Source of the DNA: Flavobacterium pectinovorum
Lineage (GTDB): Bacteria; Bacteroidota; Bacteroidia; Flavobacteriales; Flavobacteriaceae
Assembly: GCF_900142715.1 (NCBI RefSeq)
Contig: NZ_FRBX01000001.1
Coordinates: 620,001-684,000, forward strand
Direction: 5' to 3'
DNA length: 64,000 bases
Numbering within the stretch: the stretch's first letter is position 1; each line of letters begins with the position of its first letter. A program made the position numbers and the translations under genes. Under the pieces are notes generated by a model. The model ran no database searches, was not told the origin of the DNA, and saw only the letters and a list, made by a program, of their open reading frames with translations. This document shows positions 36,207 through 45,030 of the stretch, in pieces.

Positions 36207-36320
36207 ATGAATAATCTTAATTATAGAGATTTATTTTTAAAAGCTATGAAATTTGCAGGACAATTCTTCTATTTTGCTTTTTTGTTTTTAATATATAACG
36301 CTTCATATTTAGTTCTTTAG
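36207..36320 (+). CDS. Possible 37-residue membrane peptide
   Basis: A short frame begins MNNLNYRDLFLKAMKFAGQF and continues with a hydrophobic stretch (FYFAFLFLIYNASYLVL) up to a TAG stop. It lies alone in a 620-bp gap between lpxD and msrB, with a hairpin 20 bases after its stop. The polar N-terminus followed by one hydrophobic helix fits a tiny membrane protein, but no promoter is recognised and no homologue is known to me. It may be a chance frame. Confidence 0.35.
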   Translation: MNNLNYRDLFLKAMKFAGQFFYFAFLFLIYNASYLVL

Positions 36321-36339
36321 AGTGAAAATAAGAAACTAA

Positions 36340-36373
36340 AAAGCGACTCATTTAATTAAAAATGAATCGCTTT
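36340..36373. terminator. Hairpin between the 37-residue frame and msrB
   Basis: AAAGCGACTCATTT (36340-36353) pairs with AAATGAATCGCTTT (36360-36373) with one mismatch. On the minus strand it is followed by TTTTTAG and sits 20 bases after the msrB stop, so it most likely terminates msrB. Confidence 0.6.
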
Positions 36374-36393
36374 AAAAATGAAGTAAAGGTTAT

Positions 36394-36840
36394 TTACTCT
36401 TTTATTTTAGAAAGAGAAATCGCATTTATGCAATAACGTAAACCGCTTGGTTCGGGACCATCAGGAAAAACGTGACCCAAATGCGCATCGCAGGTATTAC
36501 AAACTACTTCAACACGAATCATTCCGTATGATTTGTCGGCGTGATATGCAATTGCATTTTCCTGAATTGGTTGTGTAAAAGAAGGCCATCCGGTTCCTGA
36601 TTCAAATTTTTCAGAAGCATCAAAAAGCACAGTGCCACAACATTTACATTCGTAAATTCCCGGATCAAACAAACTGCAAAGCTCAGAACTAAAAGATCTT
36701 TCTGTTCCTTTTAAACGTGTTACCTGATATTCTTCAGGAGTTAAAACTTGTTTCCATTCTTCTTCGGTTTTTTCCACTCTTTTTTCAGGAGTTGGATTTC
36801 CGTTATTCGAAAAACGAATTATATCTGCCCATTTTATCAT
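36394..36840 (-). CDS. msrB: Peptide-methionine (R)-S-oxide reductase
   Basis: This enzyme reduces methionine-R-sulfoxide in proteins with thioredoxin as donor. From ATG 36840 it has 148 residues (an upstream ATG at 36861 adds seven). The four zinc cysteines are in YECKCCGTVLF near 65-75 and VVCNTCDAHLGHVF near 112-125, and FESGTGWPSFTQPI near 82-95 is the family signature. The catalytic cysteine region is GLRYCINAISL near 133-143. It has no secretion signal, so it should act in the cytoplasm. Confidence 0.95.
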   Translation of the reverse strand: MIKWADIIRFSNNGNPTPEKRVEKTEEEWKQVLTPEEYQVTRLKGTERSFSSELCSLFDPGIYECKCCGTVLFDASEKFESGTGWPSFTQPIQENAIAYHADKSYGMIRVEVVCNTCDAHLGHVFPDGPEPSGLRYCINAISLSKIKE

Positions 36841-36855
36841 AGTCGTATTTTTTTT

Positions 36856-36970
36856 AACCATTAAGACATTAAGAAAAATAAGTCTTGGTTCTTTATTATT
36901 TTAAACCATTAAGATAATAAGAAAAATTAAGTTTTAGCTTAATGAAACTTAATATCTTAATGGTTTAAAG
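36856..36970. repeat. CCATTAAGA-type intergenic repeat with inverted arms
   Basis: AACCATTAAGA occurs at 36856 and again at 36904. The arms 36903-36921 and 36948-36966 are near-perfect reverse complements (18 of 19). The stretch lies between prfB and msrB, both on the minus strand, so the hairpin could form in a shared transcript. Confidence 0.65.
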
Positions 36971-36993
36971 AAAAATTTTAAATGTTTTAAAAT

Positions 36994-38092
36994 TTATTCT
37001 TCTTCTTTTTGTCCCATCATCATTAAGAAAGCTTTCAGAAACGGATCAATATTTCCGTTCATCACGCCGTCAACATCGCTGGTTTCATAACCTGTACGAA
37101 CATCTTTTACCAATTTATAAGGCTGCATTACGTAATTACGTATTTGCGAACCCCATTCGATTTTCATCTTTCCGGCTTCGATATCGGCACGTTGCGCTTG
37201 TTGTTTCTTTAGTTCAATTTCGTACAACTGAGAACGCAACATTTGCATGGCACGTTGTCTGTTATCTTGCTGAGAACGCGTTTCAGAACATTGAATCTGG
37301 ATTCCGGTTGGTTTATGTACCAATTGTACTTTGGTTTCAACCTTATTTACGTTTTGTCCTCCAGCACCACTTGAGCGAGACGTTGTAATTTCGATATCGG
37401 CAGGATTAATGTCAATTTCGATACTATCATCAACAAGCGGATAAACATAAACAGATACAAACGACGTGTGACGTTTGGCATTACTATCAAAAGGTGAAAT
37501 TCGCACCAATCTGTGTACACCATTTTCTCCTTTTAAGTAACCAAAAGAATAATCACCTTCAAATTCTAAAGTAACCGTTTTAATACCGGCAACTTCACCT
37601 TCCTGAAAGTTCAGTTCTTTTATTTTATAGCCATAACTTTCTCCCCACATCATGTACATACGCATTAGCATTCCGGCCCAGTCACAACTTTCGGTTCCTC
37701 CGGCTCCTGCAGTAATTTGAACAACAGCGCTTAAACTGTCTCCTTCATCAGAAAGCATGTTTTTGAACTCGATGTTTTCAATATGATCCTGCGTTGTTTT
37801 GTAATGCTCGTCTAATTCTTCTGCAGAAAGTTCTCCTTCTTTATAAAAATCATACGCCAATTGCAATTCATCAGTAAGTTCGATTGCTCTGTTATAATCT
37901 TCGATCCATTTTTTCTTGTTTCGAAGGTTTTTTACAATGACTTCGGCTTCTTTTGCGTTGTTCCAAAAGTTGGGTGCGAAGGTTTTTTCCTCTTCGTTGG
38001 CAATTTCGATTAGCTTGGCATCGACGTCAAAGATACCTCCTCAACGCACCAAGGCGCTCCACAATACCTTTTATTTGTTCGGTAGTTGTCAT
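36994..38092 (-). CDS. prfB: Peptide chain release factor 2 with programmed +1 frameshift
   Basis: RF2 recognises UAA and UGA stop codons and releases the finished protein. The gene is a join of 38092-38030 (21 codons, [14 protein letters not shown]...) and 38028-36994; translation must skip base 38029 at CTT-TGA-C. An SD-like AGGAGG at 38036-38041 sits just before the slip, as in the E. coli prfB frameshift. The product is 365 residues with SPFDSNAKR (anticodon tripeptide SPF near 210) and [11 protein letters not shown] (GGQ near 255). RF2 itself terminates at this UGA, so scarcity favours frameshifting. The in-frame ATG at 37866 is internal. Confidence 0.95.
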
Positions 38093-38242
38093 AAATTAAT
38101 ATTAGTTTTATATGTTTTTTATAAATATTACGTTAATTTGGTTCTAGGATATTCCCAAGTTAAAATTTACTAAAACTTGCCAAGAATAACTATAAGTAAT
38201 ACGTAATTTTGTTGTACAAAAATAAGATATAGTTTTTAGAAT

Positions 38243-39262
38243 ATGGAAATAAATTTAATTAGCGATACCATTACCAAACCTACCTATGAAATGTTGCAGT
38301 ATATGTTTAACGCTCAGGTTGGTGACGATGTATACAAACAAGATCCTACAGTTATCGAATTAGAGACAAGGGTAGCTGAGTTTTTTGGTATGGAAGCAGG
38401 ACTTTTTTTTCCATCCGGAACTATGGCCAATCAAACCGCAATTAAATTACACACACAACCCGGCGAACAATTAATTGCAGATAAATATGCACATGTTTAT
38501 CATTATGAAGGAGGAGGGGCTTCTTTTAACAGCGGTGTTTCATGCTGTTTAATAGATGGAAATAGGGGAATGATCAATGCAGCGCAGGTTGCAGCGGCAA
38601 TCAATGATCCTGAGTTTTATCACAGTCCGTTAACGAGTTTGGTTTGTGTAGAAAATACAACCAACAAAGGTGGTGGCGCTTGTTATGAATTAGAAGATTT
38701 AAGAGAAATAAAAAAGGTTTGCGACGACAATAATCTGAAATTTCACTTAGATGGTGCCAGAATTTGGAATGCATTAGTTGCCAAAAGACAAAATCCGAAA
38801 GAATTTGGAGCAATTTTCGATACAATTTCTGTTTGCTTATCAAAAGGATTGGGCGCTCCTATAGGTTCTGTATTGTTAGGGAGTAAAGCTGATATTCACA
38901 GAGCGTTGAGAATCAGGAAGATATTAGGCGGAGGAATGCGTCAGGTTGGTTATTTGGCAGCAGCCGGATTGTATGCTTTGGCACATAATATCGAAAGATT
39001 AGCCGAAGACCACAGAAGAGCTAAAGAAATTGCAGCAGTTTTAAGTACAAAACCATGGGTTGCGGCAATTGAACCTGTTGAAACCAATATTTTGATTTTT
39101 TCATTGGCCGAAGGTTATAACGATCAGCTTTTAATAGAAAAACTAAAACAGAAAAATATTTCCATCAGTTCAATGGGACATAATAAACTTCGTATCGTAA
39201 CGCATTTAGATTACAGAGAAGTAATGCATACTTATGTGATTGAAACGCTTCAAAAGTTTTAG
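38243..39262 (+). CDS. ltaE: Low-specificity L-threonine aldolase
   Basis: A PLP enzyme that splits L-threonine or L-allo-threonine into glycine and acetaldehyde. The 339-residue length is typical. Signatures are INLISDTITKPTYEM near 3-17, DGARIWNALVA near 172-182 and the PLP lysine in CLSKGLGAPIGSVL near residue 199. LRKILGGGMRQVG follows near 227. It is followed by a repeat that starts at its stop codon and by a terminator at 39301. It is not linked to gcvT or thr genes in one operon, although all act on glycine or threonine. Confidence 0.93.
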   Translation: MEINLISDTITKPTYEMLQYMFNAQVGDDVYKQDPTVIELETRVAEFFGMEAGLFFPSGTMANQTAIKLHTQPGEQLIADKYAHVYHYEGGGASFNSGVSCCLIDGNRGMINAAQVAAAINDPEFYHSPLTSLVCVENTTNKGGGACYELEDLREIKKVCDDNNLKFHLDGARIWNALVAKRQNPKEFGAIFDTISVCLSKGLGAPIGSVLLGSKADIHRALRIRKILGGGMRQVGYLAAAGLYALAHNIERLAEDHRRAKEIAAVLSTKPWVAAIEPVETNILIFSLAEGYNDQLLIEKLKQKNISISSMGHNKLRIVTHLDYREVMHTYVIETLQKF

Positions 39263-39265
39263 GAA

Positions 39266-39294
39266 GAAGGTTCAAAGTTGCAAAGGTTCAGAGG
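39266..39294 (+). repeat. GGTTCAAAG-family repeat after ltaE
   Basis: AAGGTTCAAAGTTGCAAAGG then GTTCAGAGG begins four bases after the ltaE stop, on its sense strand. It faces an inverted copy at 39358-39394 that belongs to the convergent ybaB gene. Confidence 0.7.
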
Positions 39295-39300
39295 GACATA

Positions 39301-39334
39301 AAAAAAAGATGCACAGTTTTGTGCATCTTTTTTT
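39301..39334 (+). terminator. Terminator of ltaE
   Basis: GATGCAC (39308-39314) pairs with GTGCATC (39321-39327) around a six-base loop, with an A run before and seven T after. It may work in both directions. Confidence 0.8.
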
Positions 39335-39357
39335 GTTTAAAAGTTTACAAAATCAAA

Positions 39358-39394
39358 AACCTTTGAAACTTTGCCACTTTGAACCTTTGTACCT
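39358..39394 (-). repeat. GGTTCAAAG-family repeat after ybaB
   Basis: On the minus strand AGGTACAAAGGTTCAAAG then GGCAAAG starts immediately after the ybaB stop codon. It is the inverted partner of the copy at 39266-39294. Confidence 0.7.
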
Positions 39395-39715
39395 TTATTT
39401 AAACAAATTATCCATTCCAGGAATCATTGGCATGTCCATTTTTGCCACGGCATCAAGTTCTCTTTCGTTTACGCTTGTTGCTTTTTCGATAGCTTTGTTT
39501 AAGGTTACAATTAAATAATCTTCCAATTGTTCTTTATCTTCAAGTAAAGAATCATCAATAGAGATTGATTGTATCTTTCTATTAGCCGTTAATGTTACTT
39601 TCAATAATCCGTCAGCACTTTGCTCATCAATTAAAACAGTATCCAGACGTTTTTTGGTATCTTCAATTTTTTGTTGGGTTTCTTTAAGTTTTCCCATCAT
39701 TCCCATTAAATCCAT
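39395..39715 (-). CDS. ybaB: YbaB/EbfC-family nucleoid-associated protein
   Basis: A 106-residue dimeric DNA-binding protein. It has the family layout of a helical start ([20 protein letters not shown]), a short beta sheet ([19 protein letters not shown] near 39-57) and a helical C-terminus with [20 protein letters not shown]. Length is typical. In many genomes YbaB sits next to dnaX or recR; here it is between ltaE and an S9 peptidase gene, so the usual partner is absent. A GGTTCAAAG-family repeat begins at its stop. Confidence 0.88.
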   Translation of the reverse strand: MDLMGMMGKLKETQQKIEDTKKRLDTVLIDEQSADGLLKVTLTANRKIQSISIDDSLLEDKEQLEDYLIVTLNKAIEKATSVNERELDAVAKMDMPMIPGMDNLFK

Positions 39716-39783
39716 TTTTGTTGATTTTTAAATTATTTCAGACAAAATTACTATATTGCTGTATTATATCAATACAATATTTT

Positions 39784-41919
39784 ATGAAAAAATTAATTCT
39801 GTTCTATTGTGTTTATAGTATTTTTGCCTCGACTTATATAAAAATTAATGCTCAACCAATGCAAAACGATATATCGGCTCCACAGGCCAAAGTAATTCCA
39901 AAATCACTAAAAAAACACAAAGAAACCAGAATTGATAATTATTTTTGGCTGAACGACAGAGAAAATCCAGAAGTTATTGATTATTTAAATCAGGAAAATG
40001 CATACTACGAAAGTATGACTTCGCATACAAAAGGTCTTCAGGAATCTTTATACGAAGAAATGAAAGGCAGAATTAAAGAAGATGATTCCTCTGTTCCTTA
40101 TTTCTATAACGGTTATTACTACATTACTCGTTTTGAAACTGGTCAGGATTATCCAATTTTTTCAAGAAAAAAAGGAAGCCTTTCAGCAGATGAAGAAATT
40201 ATGTTCAATTGCAATGAATTGGCAAAAGATCACGCTTATTTTAAATTAGGAGGATTAAGTATTAGTCCGGATAACAAATTTGCCACTTTTGGAGTTGATA
40301 TTGTAGGTAGAAGAATTTATACGATTCAGATAAAAAACTTAGAAACCGGAGAAATTCTTTCAGATAAAATCGAAAATGCAACCGGAGGATCTGTTTGGGC
40401 AAATGATAACAATACTATTTTTTATGTCAGACAAGATGAAGTTACTTTGCGATCTGATAAAGTTTTCAGACATAAATTAAATACAGGTTCGGAAAAAGAT
40501 GTTTTGGTTTTTAATGAAACCGATGATACTTTTAATGTTTCGATAAGTAAAGAAAAATCAAGAAAATATATTGTTATTGGTTCTGGAAGTACTTTAACAA
40601 CAGAATATAGAATTTTAAATTCAGATAATCCTGATGGGGAATTTCAAGTTTTTCAAACTCGTGTTCGTGGTTTAGAATATAGTATTTCTCATTATGAAGA
40701 TTCCTTTTATATTTTAACGAATAAAGATAAGGCAACCAACTTTAAGTTGATGAAAACGCCTGAAAACAGAACAGAAAAGAAATTCTGGAAAGATCTTATT
40801 CCGCATCGCGAAGATGTTTTATTGGAAGATATCGAAATTTTCAAAAACTATTTAGTAGTAGAGGAGCGCTCAAACGGTTTAAATCATATTCGAATTATGC
40901 CATGGAATGGCGAGGCGGATTACTATTTGCCTTTTGGAAGCGAAACCTATAATGCTTATACAACAACCAATATTGATTTTGATACAGATGTTTTACGTTA
41001 CAGTTATCAATCGCTTGCAACGCCATCGTCTGTAATTGATTTTAATATGAAAACCAAAACCAAAGAAATCTTAAAAGAGCAACAGGTTTTAGGTGGAAAA
41101 TTTGATAAAGAAAATTACATCGAAGAGCGCGTTTGGGCAACTGCGAGAGATGGAGTTAAAGTTCCAATTTCGATAATTTACCGAAAAGGATTACAGAAAA
41201 ACAGCAAAAACCCTTTATTGCTTTATGCCTATGGTTCTTATGGGATAACTATGGACACCTATTTTTCTTCTACACGACTTTCTCTGTTAGACCGCGGATT
41301 TGTTTATGCCATCGCTCATATTAGAGGTGGTGAAGATTTGGGAAGACAATGGTATGAAGATGGAAAACTGTTAAAAAAGAAAAATACCTTTACAGATTTC
41401 ATTGATTGCTCTAAATTTGTAATAGATGAGAAATACACTTCTGCTGATCATTTGTATGCAGAAGGAGGATCTGCCGGAGGACTTTTGATGGGAGTTATCA
41501 TAAATGAAGCCCCAGAATTGTATAATGGTGTTATCGCTCAGGTTCCCTTTGTAGATGTTATTACAACAATGCTCGACGACAGTATTCCGTTAACAACGGG
41601 AGAATACGACGAATGGGGAAACCCAAACAATAAAAAATATTACGATTATATGTTGTCGTACTCACCATACGATAACGTAAAATCACAACAATACCCTAAT
41701 ATGTATGTTTCTACAGGACTGCATGATTCGCAAGTACAGTACTGGGAACCAGCAAAATGGGTCGCCAAGTTGAGAAATTTAAAAACAGATAATAATCTTT
41801 TGTTCTTAGATACCAACATGGATGCTGGACATGGCGGTGCTTCAGGCCGATTTGAAGCTTTAAAAGACTTAGCAAAAGAATTTAGTTTTTTATTAGATTT
41901 AGAGAAAATTAAAAGCTAA
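39784..41919 (+). CDS. ptrB: S9-family serine peptidase (oligopeptidase B-like)
   Basis: A prolyl-oligopeptidase-fold serine peptidase that trims short peptides; the family prefers basic residues. From ATG 39784 it has 711 residues; the open frame back to 39718 is unlikely. An N-terminal hydrophobic segment ([15 protein letters not shown]) followed by an Ala-Gln (NAQ) site suggests secretion to the periplasm. A beta-propeller region (residues about 60-430) precedes the catalytic domain with [12 protein letters not shown] near 559-570 (serine), the aspartate near 646 and [10 protein letters not shown] near 681 (histidine). It has no operon partner. Confidence 0.9.
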   Translation: MKKLILFYCVYSIFASTYIKINAQPMQNDISAPQAKVIPKSLKKHKETRIDNYFWLNDRENPEVIDYLNQENAYYESMTSHTKGLQESLYEEMKGRIKEDDSSVPYFYNGYYYITRFETGQDYPIFSRKKGSLSADEEIMFNCNELAKDHAYFKLGGLSISPDNKFATFGVDIVGRRIYTIQIKNLETGEILSDKIENATGGSVWANDNNTIFYVRQDEVTLRSDKVFRHKLNTGSEKDVLVFNETDDTFNVSISKEKSRKYIVIGSGSTLTTEYRILNSDNPDGEFQVFQTRVRGLEYSISHYEDSFYILTNKDKATNFKLMKTPENRTEKKFWKDLIPHREDVLLEDIEIFKNYLVVEERSNGLNHIRIMPWNGEADYYLPFGSETYNAYTTTNIDFDTDVLRYSYQSLATPSSVIDFNMKTKTKEILKEQQVLGGKFDKENYIEERVWATARDGVKVPISIIYRKGLQKNSKNPLLLYAYGSYGITMDTYFSSTRLSLLDRGFVYAIAHIRGGEDLGRQWYEDGKLLKKKNTFTDFIDCSKFVIDEKYTSADHLYAEGGSAGGLLMGVIINEAPELYNGVIAQVPFVDVITTMLDDSIPLTTGEYDEWGNPNNKKYYDYMLSYSPYDNVKSQQYPNMYVSTGLHDSQVQYWEPAKWVAKLRNLKTDNNLLFLDTNMDAGHGGASGRFEALKDLAKEFSFLLDLEKIKS

Positions 41920-41934
41920 TTAGAAATTTTTTGT

Positions 41935-41942
41935 TAAATTTG
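41935..41942 (+). promoter_or_regulatory. -7 promoter box of the cysteine-synthase-family gene
   Basis: TAAATTTG matches TAnnTTTG, leaving a leader of about 45 bases before ATG 41991. The next usable start upstream would lie before the promoter. Confidence 0.45.
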
Positions 41943-41990
41943 CAACCTATCAAGGTATATTTAAAATTGCCTTCGATTAACTATTTTTTT

Positions 41991-43031
41991 ATGAAAGAAG
42001 AAATAAATGCTTATAATAATGTTTTAGAGTTAATAGGTAACACCCCACTTATTAAGCTAAATAAAATCACCGAAGAGTTAGAAGGAAATTTCTACGCAAA
42101 GGTAGAAGCTTTTAATCCGGGTCATTCCTCAAAAGATAGAATAGCGTTATATATTATTGAAGAAGCCGAGAAAAGAGGAATACTTTCTCCAGGAGATACC
42201 ATTATCGAGACAACATCTGGAAATACAGGTTTTAGTTTAGCCATGGTAAGCATTATAAAAGGTTATAACTGTATTCTGGCAGTAAGTTCAAAATCATCGA
42301 AAGATAAAATTGACATGCTGAGAAGTTTAGGAGCTAAAGTGTATGTTTGTCCCGCACACGTTTCTGCAGATGATGAAAGATCATATTACAACGTTGCAAA
42401 ACGTTTGCACGAAGAAACAAAAGGTTCAGTTTACATTAATCAGTATTTTAACCAATTGAATATTGATGCCCACTACAACTCTACAGGTCCTGAAATCTGG
42501 GAACAGACAAAAGGACAAATTACACACCTTGTTGCTTGTAGCGGAACCGGAGGAACAATCTCAGGAACTGCAAAATTCTTAAAAGAGCAAAATCCCAACA
42601 TTAGAATTTTAGGTGTAGATGCTTTTGGTTCAGTATTGAAAAAATACCACGAAACAAAAGAATTCGATAACAAAGAAATTTACCCGTATCGTATTGAAGG
42701 TTTAGGAAAAAACCTGATTCCATCTGCTACAGATTTTGATATCATCGATAAATTCATGAAAGTGACCGATGAAGAAAGTGCTCACTCTGCAAGAGAAATC
42801 ACTCGTAAAGAAGGTTTATTTGTTGGATATACTTCAGGAGCAGTAATGCAGGCGATTAAACAATATGCAGAAGAAGGAGAGTTTACAAAAGACAGTAATA
42901 TTATTGCAATCTTCCCGGACCATGGTTCTCGCTATATGAGTAAAGTATTTAGTGATGACTGGATGAACGAACAAGGATTCTTTGACAGTATCAATGAAGA
43001 GGAAGTTCAAAAAATTGAATTTGTAAAGTAA
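41991..43031 (+). CDS. PLP-dependent cysteine synthase-family enzyme
   Basis: A type II fold PLP enzyme of 346 residues, of the O-acetylserine sulfhydrylase/cystathionine beta-synthase group. The Schiff-base lysine is in [13 protein letters not shown] near residue 47, the asparagine loop is [12 protein letters not shown] near 75-86, and the phosphate-binding [14 protein letters not shown] near 184-197 and [12 protein letters not shown] near 283-294 are visible. Length exceeds that of CysK (about 310) with a 30-residue C-terminal extension, and the N-terminal heme segment of CBS is absent. Whether it makes cysteine, cystathionine or another product is not settled by sequence. Confidence 0.88.
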   Translation: MKEEINAYNNVLELIGNTPLIKLNKITEELEGNFYAKVEAFNPGHSSKDRIALYIIEEAEKRGILSPGDTIIETTSGNTGFSLAMVSIIKGYNCILAVSSKSSKDKIDMLRSLGAKVYVCPAHVSADDERSYYNVAKRLHEETKGSVYINQYFNQLNIDAHYNSTGPEIWEQTKGQITHLVACSGTGGTISGTAKFLKEQNPNIRILGVDAFGSVLKKYHETKEFDNKEIYPYRIEGLGKNLIPSATDFDIIDKFMKVTDEESAHSAREITRKEGLFVGYTSGAVMQAIKQYAEEGEFTKDSNIIAIFPDHGSRYMSKVFSDDWMNEQGFFDSINEEEVQKIEFVK

Positions 43032-43058
43032 ATTAAAGATTACTTTTTAAAATATATG

Positions 43059-43092
43059 ACTCCATTCGTGTAAACGAATGGAGTTTTTTTTA
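43059..43092 (+). terminator. Terminator of the cysteine-synthase-family gene
   Basis: ACTCCATTCGT (43059-43069), loop GTAA, and ACGAATGGAGT (43074-43084) form an 11-bp stem followed by eight T, 27 bases after the stop. Confidence 0.9.
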
Positions 43093-43385
43093 AGAATCGT
43101 TTTACAAATCTCTAATCTTACTATTTTTAAATGTTAAAATATTTTGATTGAATGAGAATAACGTATTTATACGCGGTAAGTGTTTGTTTATGTTGAATTA
43201 AATTTATAGTTTTAACAAAATTTATAATAGTATAAAATAATTTAATTAAGAGTTTTAAATAATCAATTTTGGTTATTTGACGGTTATTTAGGTTTGTTGT
43301 CGACTATATTTTTAGTCACAGACATTATAATATAGTTTAGTATTGTTAAAATATAAAGTTTTAAATCCCCAAACATCTATAAAAT
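43093..43385. other. Intergenic region before the LamG-domain gene
   Basis: About 290 bases of AT-rich DNA with no credible frame and no exact promoter box. I see nothing I can name apart from the terminator at its left edge. Confidence 0.4.
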
Positions 43386-44294
43386 ATGAAGAAATTATTA
43401 CTAACATTAATGTTTGTAAGTTTTTTAAATACTAATGCCCAAAATCCCATTCAGGAGTTCAAGTTTGATGGAAATTTAAAAAGTACCGATAATACAATTT
43501 CTTTTTTGGGAACCCCTATTTTTGTAAATGACAGAACGGGTGCTGTTAAAAGTGCTCTGAGATTAACTAATAAAGGTTTTGAAGTTGTAGTAGGTGATCT
43601 TCCGCAGGGAAATAAACCAAGATCAATATCTGTATGGGTGAAATTTAATACTATTACTACACCAAATTATATTCTGGGTTATGGCAGCCCGGCCAATGCG
43701 CAATATTTTGGTTTACTCCAACAAGCTGTATCCGCAGGCAATTCTGAGTTAAGTCTTGCAGGCTGGGGAGCCACAAATGATGTTATTGTTTCAGTTCCGC
43801 TTGCTAAAGATGTTTGGTATCACTATGCCATCACTTATGACGGAAATACCTCAAAAATATATCGTAATGGCGAATTACTAAAATCAGTTGATGGAATTTC
43901 ACGATTAACAAAAGGATATATTTTAAGACTCGGAGAACTGAATACAACAGTTGGAATTAATGCCGATATAGACGATGTAAAAGTATATACCGTTGCCATG
44001 ACAAACGAGCAGGTTATGGAGTCTTATAATAGCTCAAAACCAACGAATGCTGTTGTAGCATCTCAACAAAGTACTTCAACTCAAAAAAGTGCTCCTGTAG
44101 TAGTAGAGAAAACTGCAGCTCCTATAAAAATGACAGCTCCGGCAACTGCATCAGCAACAGATACAAAAAATGCATCTAAAATTGTTGAGGTTTTTTCACA
44201 AGGAACAAAAGTAGCAGGGGCAAATGCTACAAATATTGGTGATTTACCCGAAGGAACTTACTTATTGAAAGTAACCAATAATCCGAAAAAATAA
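43386..44294 (+). CDS. Secreted LamG-like jellyroll-domain protein
   Basis: A 302-residue secreted protein with a signal peptide (MKKLLLTLMFVSFLNTNAQ) and a laminin-G-like concanavalin domain from about residue 25 to 215: RSISVWVKFNTITTP near 79-93, VWYHYAITYDGNTSKIYRNG near 143-162 and ADIDDVKVYTVAMTNEQV near 196-213. A Ser/Ala/Pro-rich linker then leads to a C-terminal module ending VFSQGTKVAGANATNIGDL then PEGTYLLKVTN, which resembles the type IX sorting domain but in a short form. Likely cell-surface or secreted through the Bacteroidota type IX system; the ligand is unknown. Confidence 0.82.
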   Translation: MKKLLLTLMFVSFLNTNAQNPIQEFKFDGNLKSTDNTISFLGTPIFVNDRTGAVKSALRLTNKGFEVVVGDLPQGNKPRSISVWVKFNTITTPNYILGYGSPANAQYFGLLQQAVSAGNSELSLAGWGATNDVIVSVPLAKDVWYHYAITYDGNTSKIYRNGELLKSVDGISRLTKGYILRLGELNTTVGINADIDDVKVYTVAMTNEQVMESYNSSKPTNAVVASQQSTSTQKSAPVVVEKTAAPIKMTAPATASATDTKNASKIVEVFSQGTKVAGANATNIGDLPEGTYLLKVTNNPKK

Positions 44295-44333
44295 TCAAAA
44301 AAGATTATTCATTAATACTTATTTTTCTATAAG

Positions 44334-44373
44334 AAAGAAGCCTTTTGAAATAAATCGAAAGGCTTCTTTTTTT
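44334..44373 (+). terminator. Terminator of the LamG-domain gene
   Basis: AAAGAAGCCTTT (44334-44345) pairs with AAAGGCTTCTTT (44358-44369) and is followed by seven T. It may also stop the convergent 64-residue gene. Confidence 0.8.
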
Positions 44374-44566
44374 AATGCTTTTTCTGTTGTCCTGGTGCGT
44401 AAGCTTTGGCGCTTTGACTTCCCGACATTTTTTTCGCTTGTCCCGGTGGCATTTTTTTCGGTCCACCATCGTTATGCACATGTGCAACACAGCTAATAAC
44501 GCTAAGGACTACAAACAAAATAACCATAATAACTACGGCGAATTTTGTGTATTTTGATGTCTTCAT
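44372..44566 (-). CDS. Small lipoprotein-like membrane protein
   Basis: A 64-residue protein whose first 27 residues (MKTSKYTKFAVVIMVILF... to SVISC) form a hydrophobic signal ending in the lipobox-like LSVISC. The mature part is short and basic with PPGQAKKMSG and APGQQKKH. The -7 box at 44600-44607 is the same sequence as for the paralogous peptide at 44751. Function is unknown, and the family is common in Flavobacteriaceae as far as I recall. Confidence 0.7.
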   Translation of the reverse strand: MKTSKYTKFAVVIMVILFVVLSVISCVAHVHNDGGPKKMPPGQAKKMSGSQSAKAYAPGQQKKH

Positions 44567-44599
44567 AAAATGTTTTTTATTTTTTTGTTTTTGGATTTA

Positions 44600-44607
44600 C
44601 AAATATA
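44600..44607 (-). promoter_or_regulatory. -7 promoter box of the 64-residue gene
   Basis: On the minus strand TATATTTG matches TAnnTTTG, 33 bases before the start codon. Confidence 0.45.
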
Positions 44608-44690
44608 AGAGATTATGTTTTTTTTCTTGAAACCTTGAATCTATTTAGAGTGTATATAGACAGTCAAAGATTATGAATTTAAAATGATGT

Positions 44691-44727
44691 AAAAAAGCCT
44701 TCTAAAGTTTAACTTTAGAAGGCTTTT
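44691..44727 (-). terminator. Terminator of the 25-residue peptide gene
   Basis: On the minus strand a 15-bp perfect stem (44693-44707 with 44713-44727) with a five-base loop is followed by a T run. It lies 23 bases after the peptide stop, giving the peptide a complete transcription unit. Confidence 0.85.
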
Positions 44728-44750
44728 CAATTATTAGTATTATTTGCTTT

Positions 44751-44828
44751 TTAGCTTATAACGCTTATAACAACAAATAATATCACCAGAATAATTACGG
44801 CGAATTTTGTGTATTTTGATGTTTGCAT
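44751..44828 (-). CDS. 25-residue membrane peptide, paralogue of the 64-residue gene
   Basis: The frame encodes MQTSKYTKFAVIILVILF and ends in SVIS, 25 residues before TAA. It matches the first 25 residues of the 64-residue gene at 44372 in almost every position (MKTSKYTKFAVVIMVILF...SVIS), stopping exactly where that gene continues with its lipobox cysteine. It has a -7 box identical to the paralogue's and its own perfect terminator. The sequence is a basic N-terminus plus one hydrophobic helix. It is too short for most gene callers. Confidence 0.65.
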   Translation of the reverse strand: MQTSKYTKFAVIILVILFVVISVIS

Positions 44829-44865
44829 GATATTATTTTTAAATTATTTATTCTTCTAATTGCCG

Positions 44866-44873
44866 CAAATATA
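44866..44873 (-). promoter_or_regulatory. -7 promoter box of the 25-residue peptide gene
   Basis: TATATTTG on the minus strand, 37 bases before the peptide start. It is the same box as that of the paralogous gene. Confidence 0.45.
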
Positions 44874-45030
44874 ATAGTTTATTTGAATTATTAATCTTAC
44901 AGGTATTTAAATTAACCATAAATTATAAAAATCAAAAAATATTTTTATTTCTTCCCAACCTTTTCGGGAAAAACATTCTCTATATAAGTAGAAAGCATTT
45001 TGAAATGATTTTAACTTAAAAATATATACT

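Noticed and set aside
36994..37866. Frameshifted prfB as a pseudogene
   Set aside because: The break is at the conserved CTT-TGA-C site with an SD-like element, so it is programmed frameshifting rather than decay.
44305..44490. 61-residue frame overlapping the 64-residue lipoprotein gene
   Set aside because: It shares the strand but another frame, is basic and structureless, and the lipoprotein frame has signal, lipobox and promoter.
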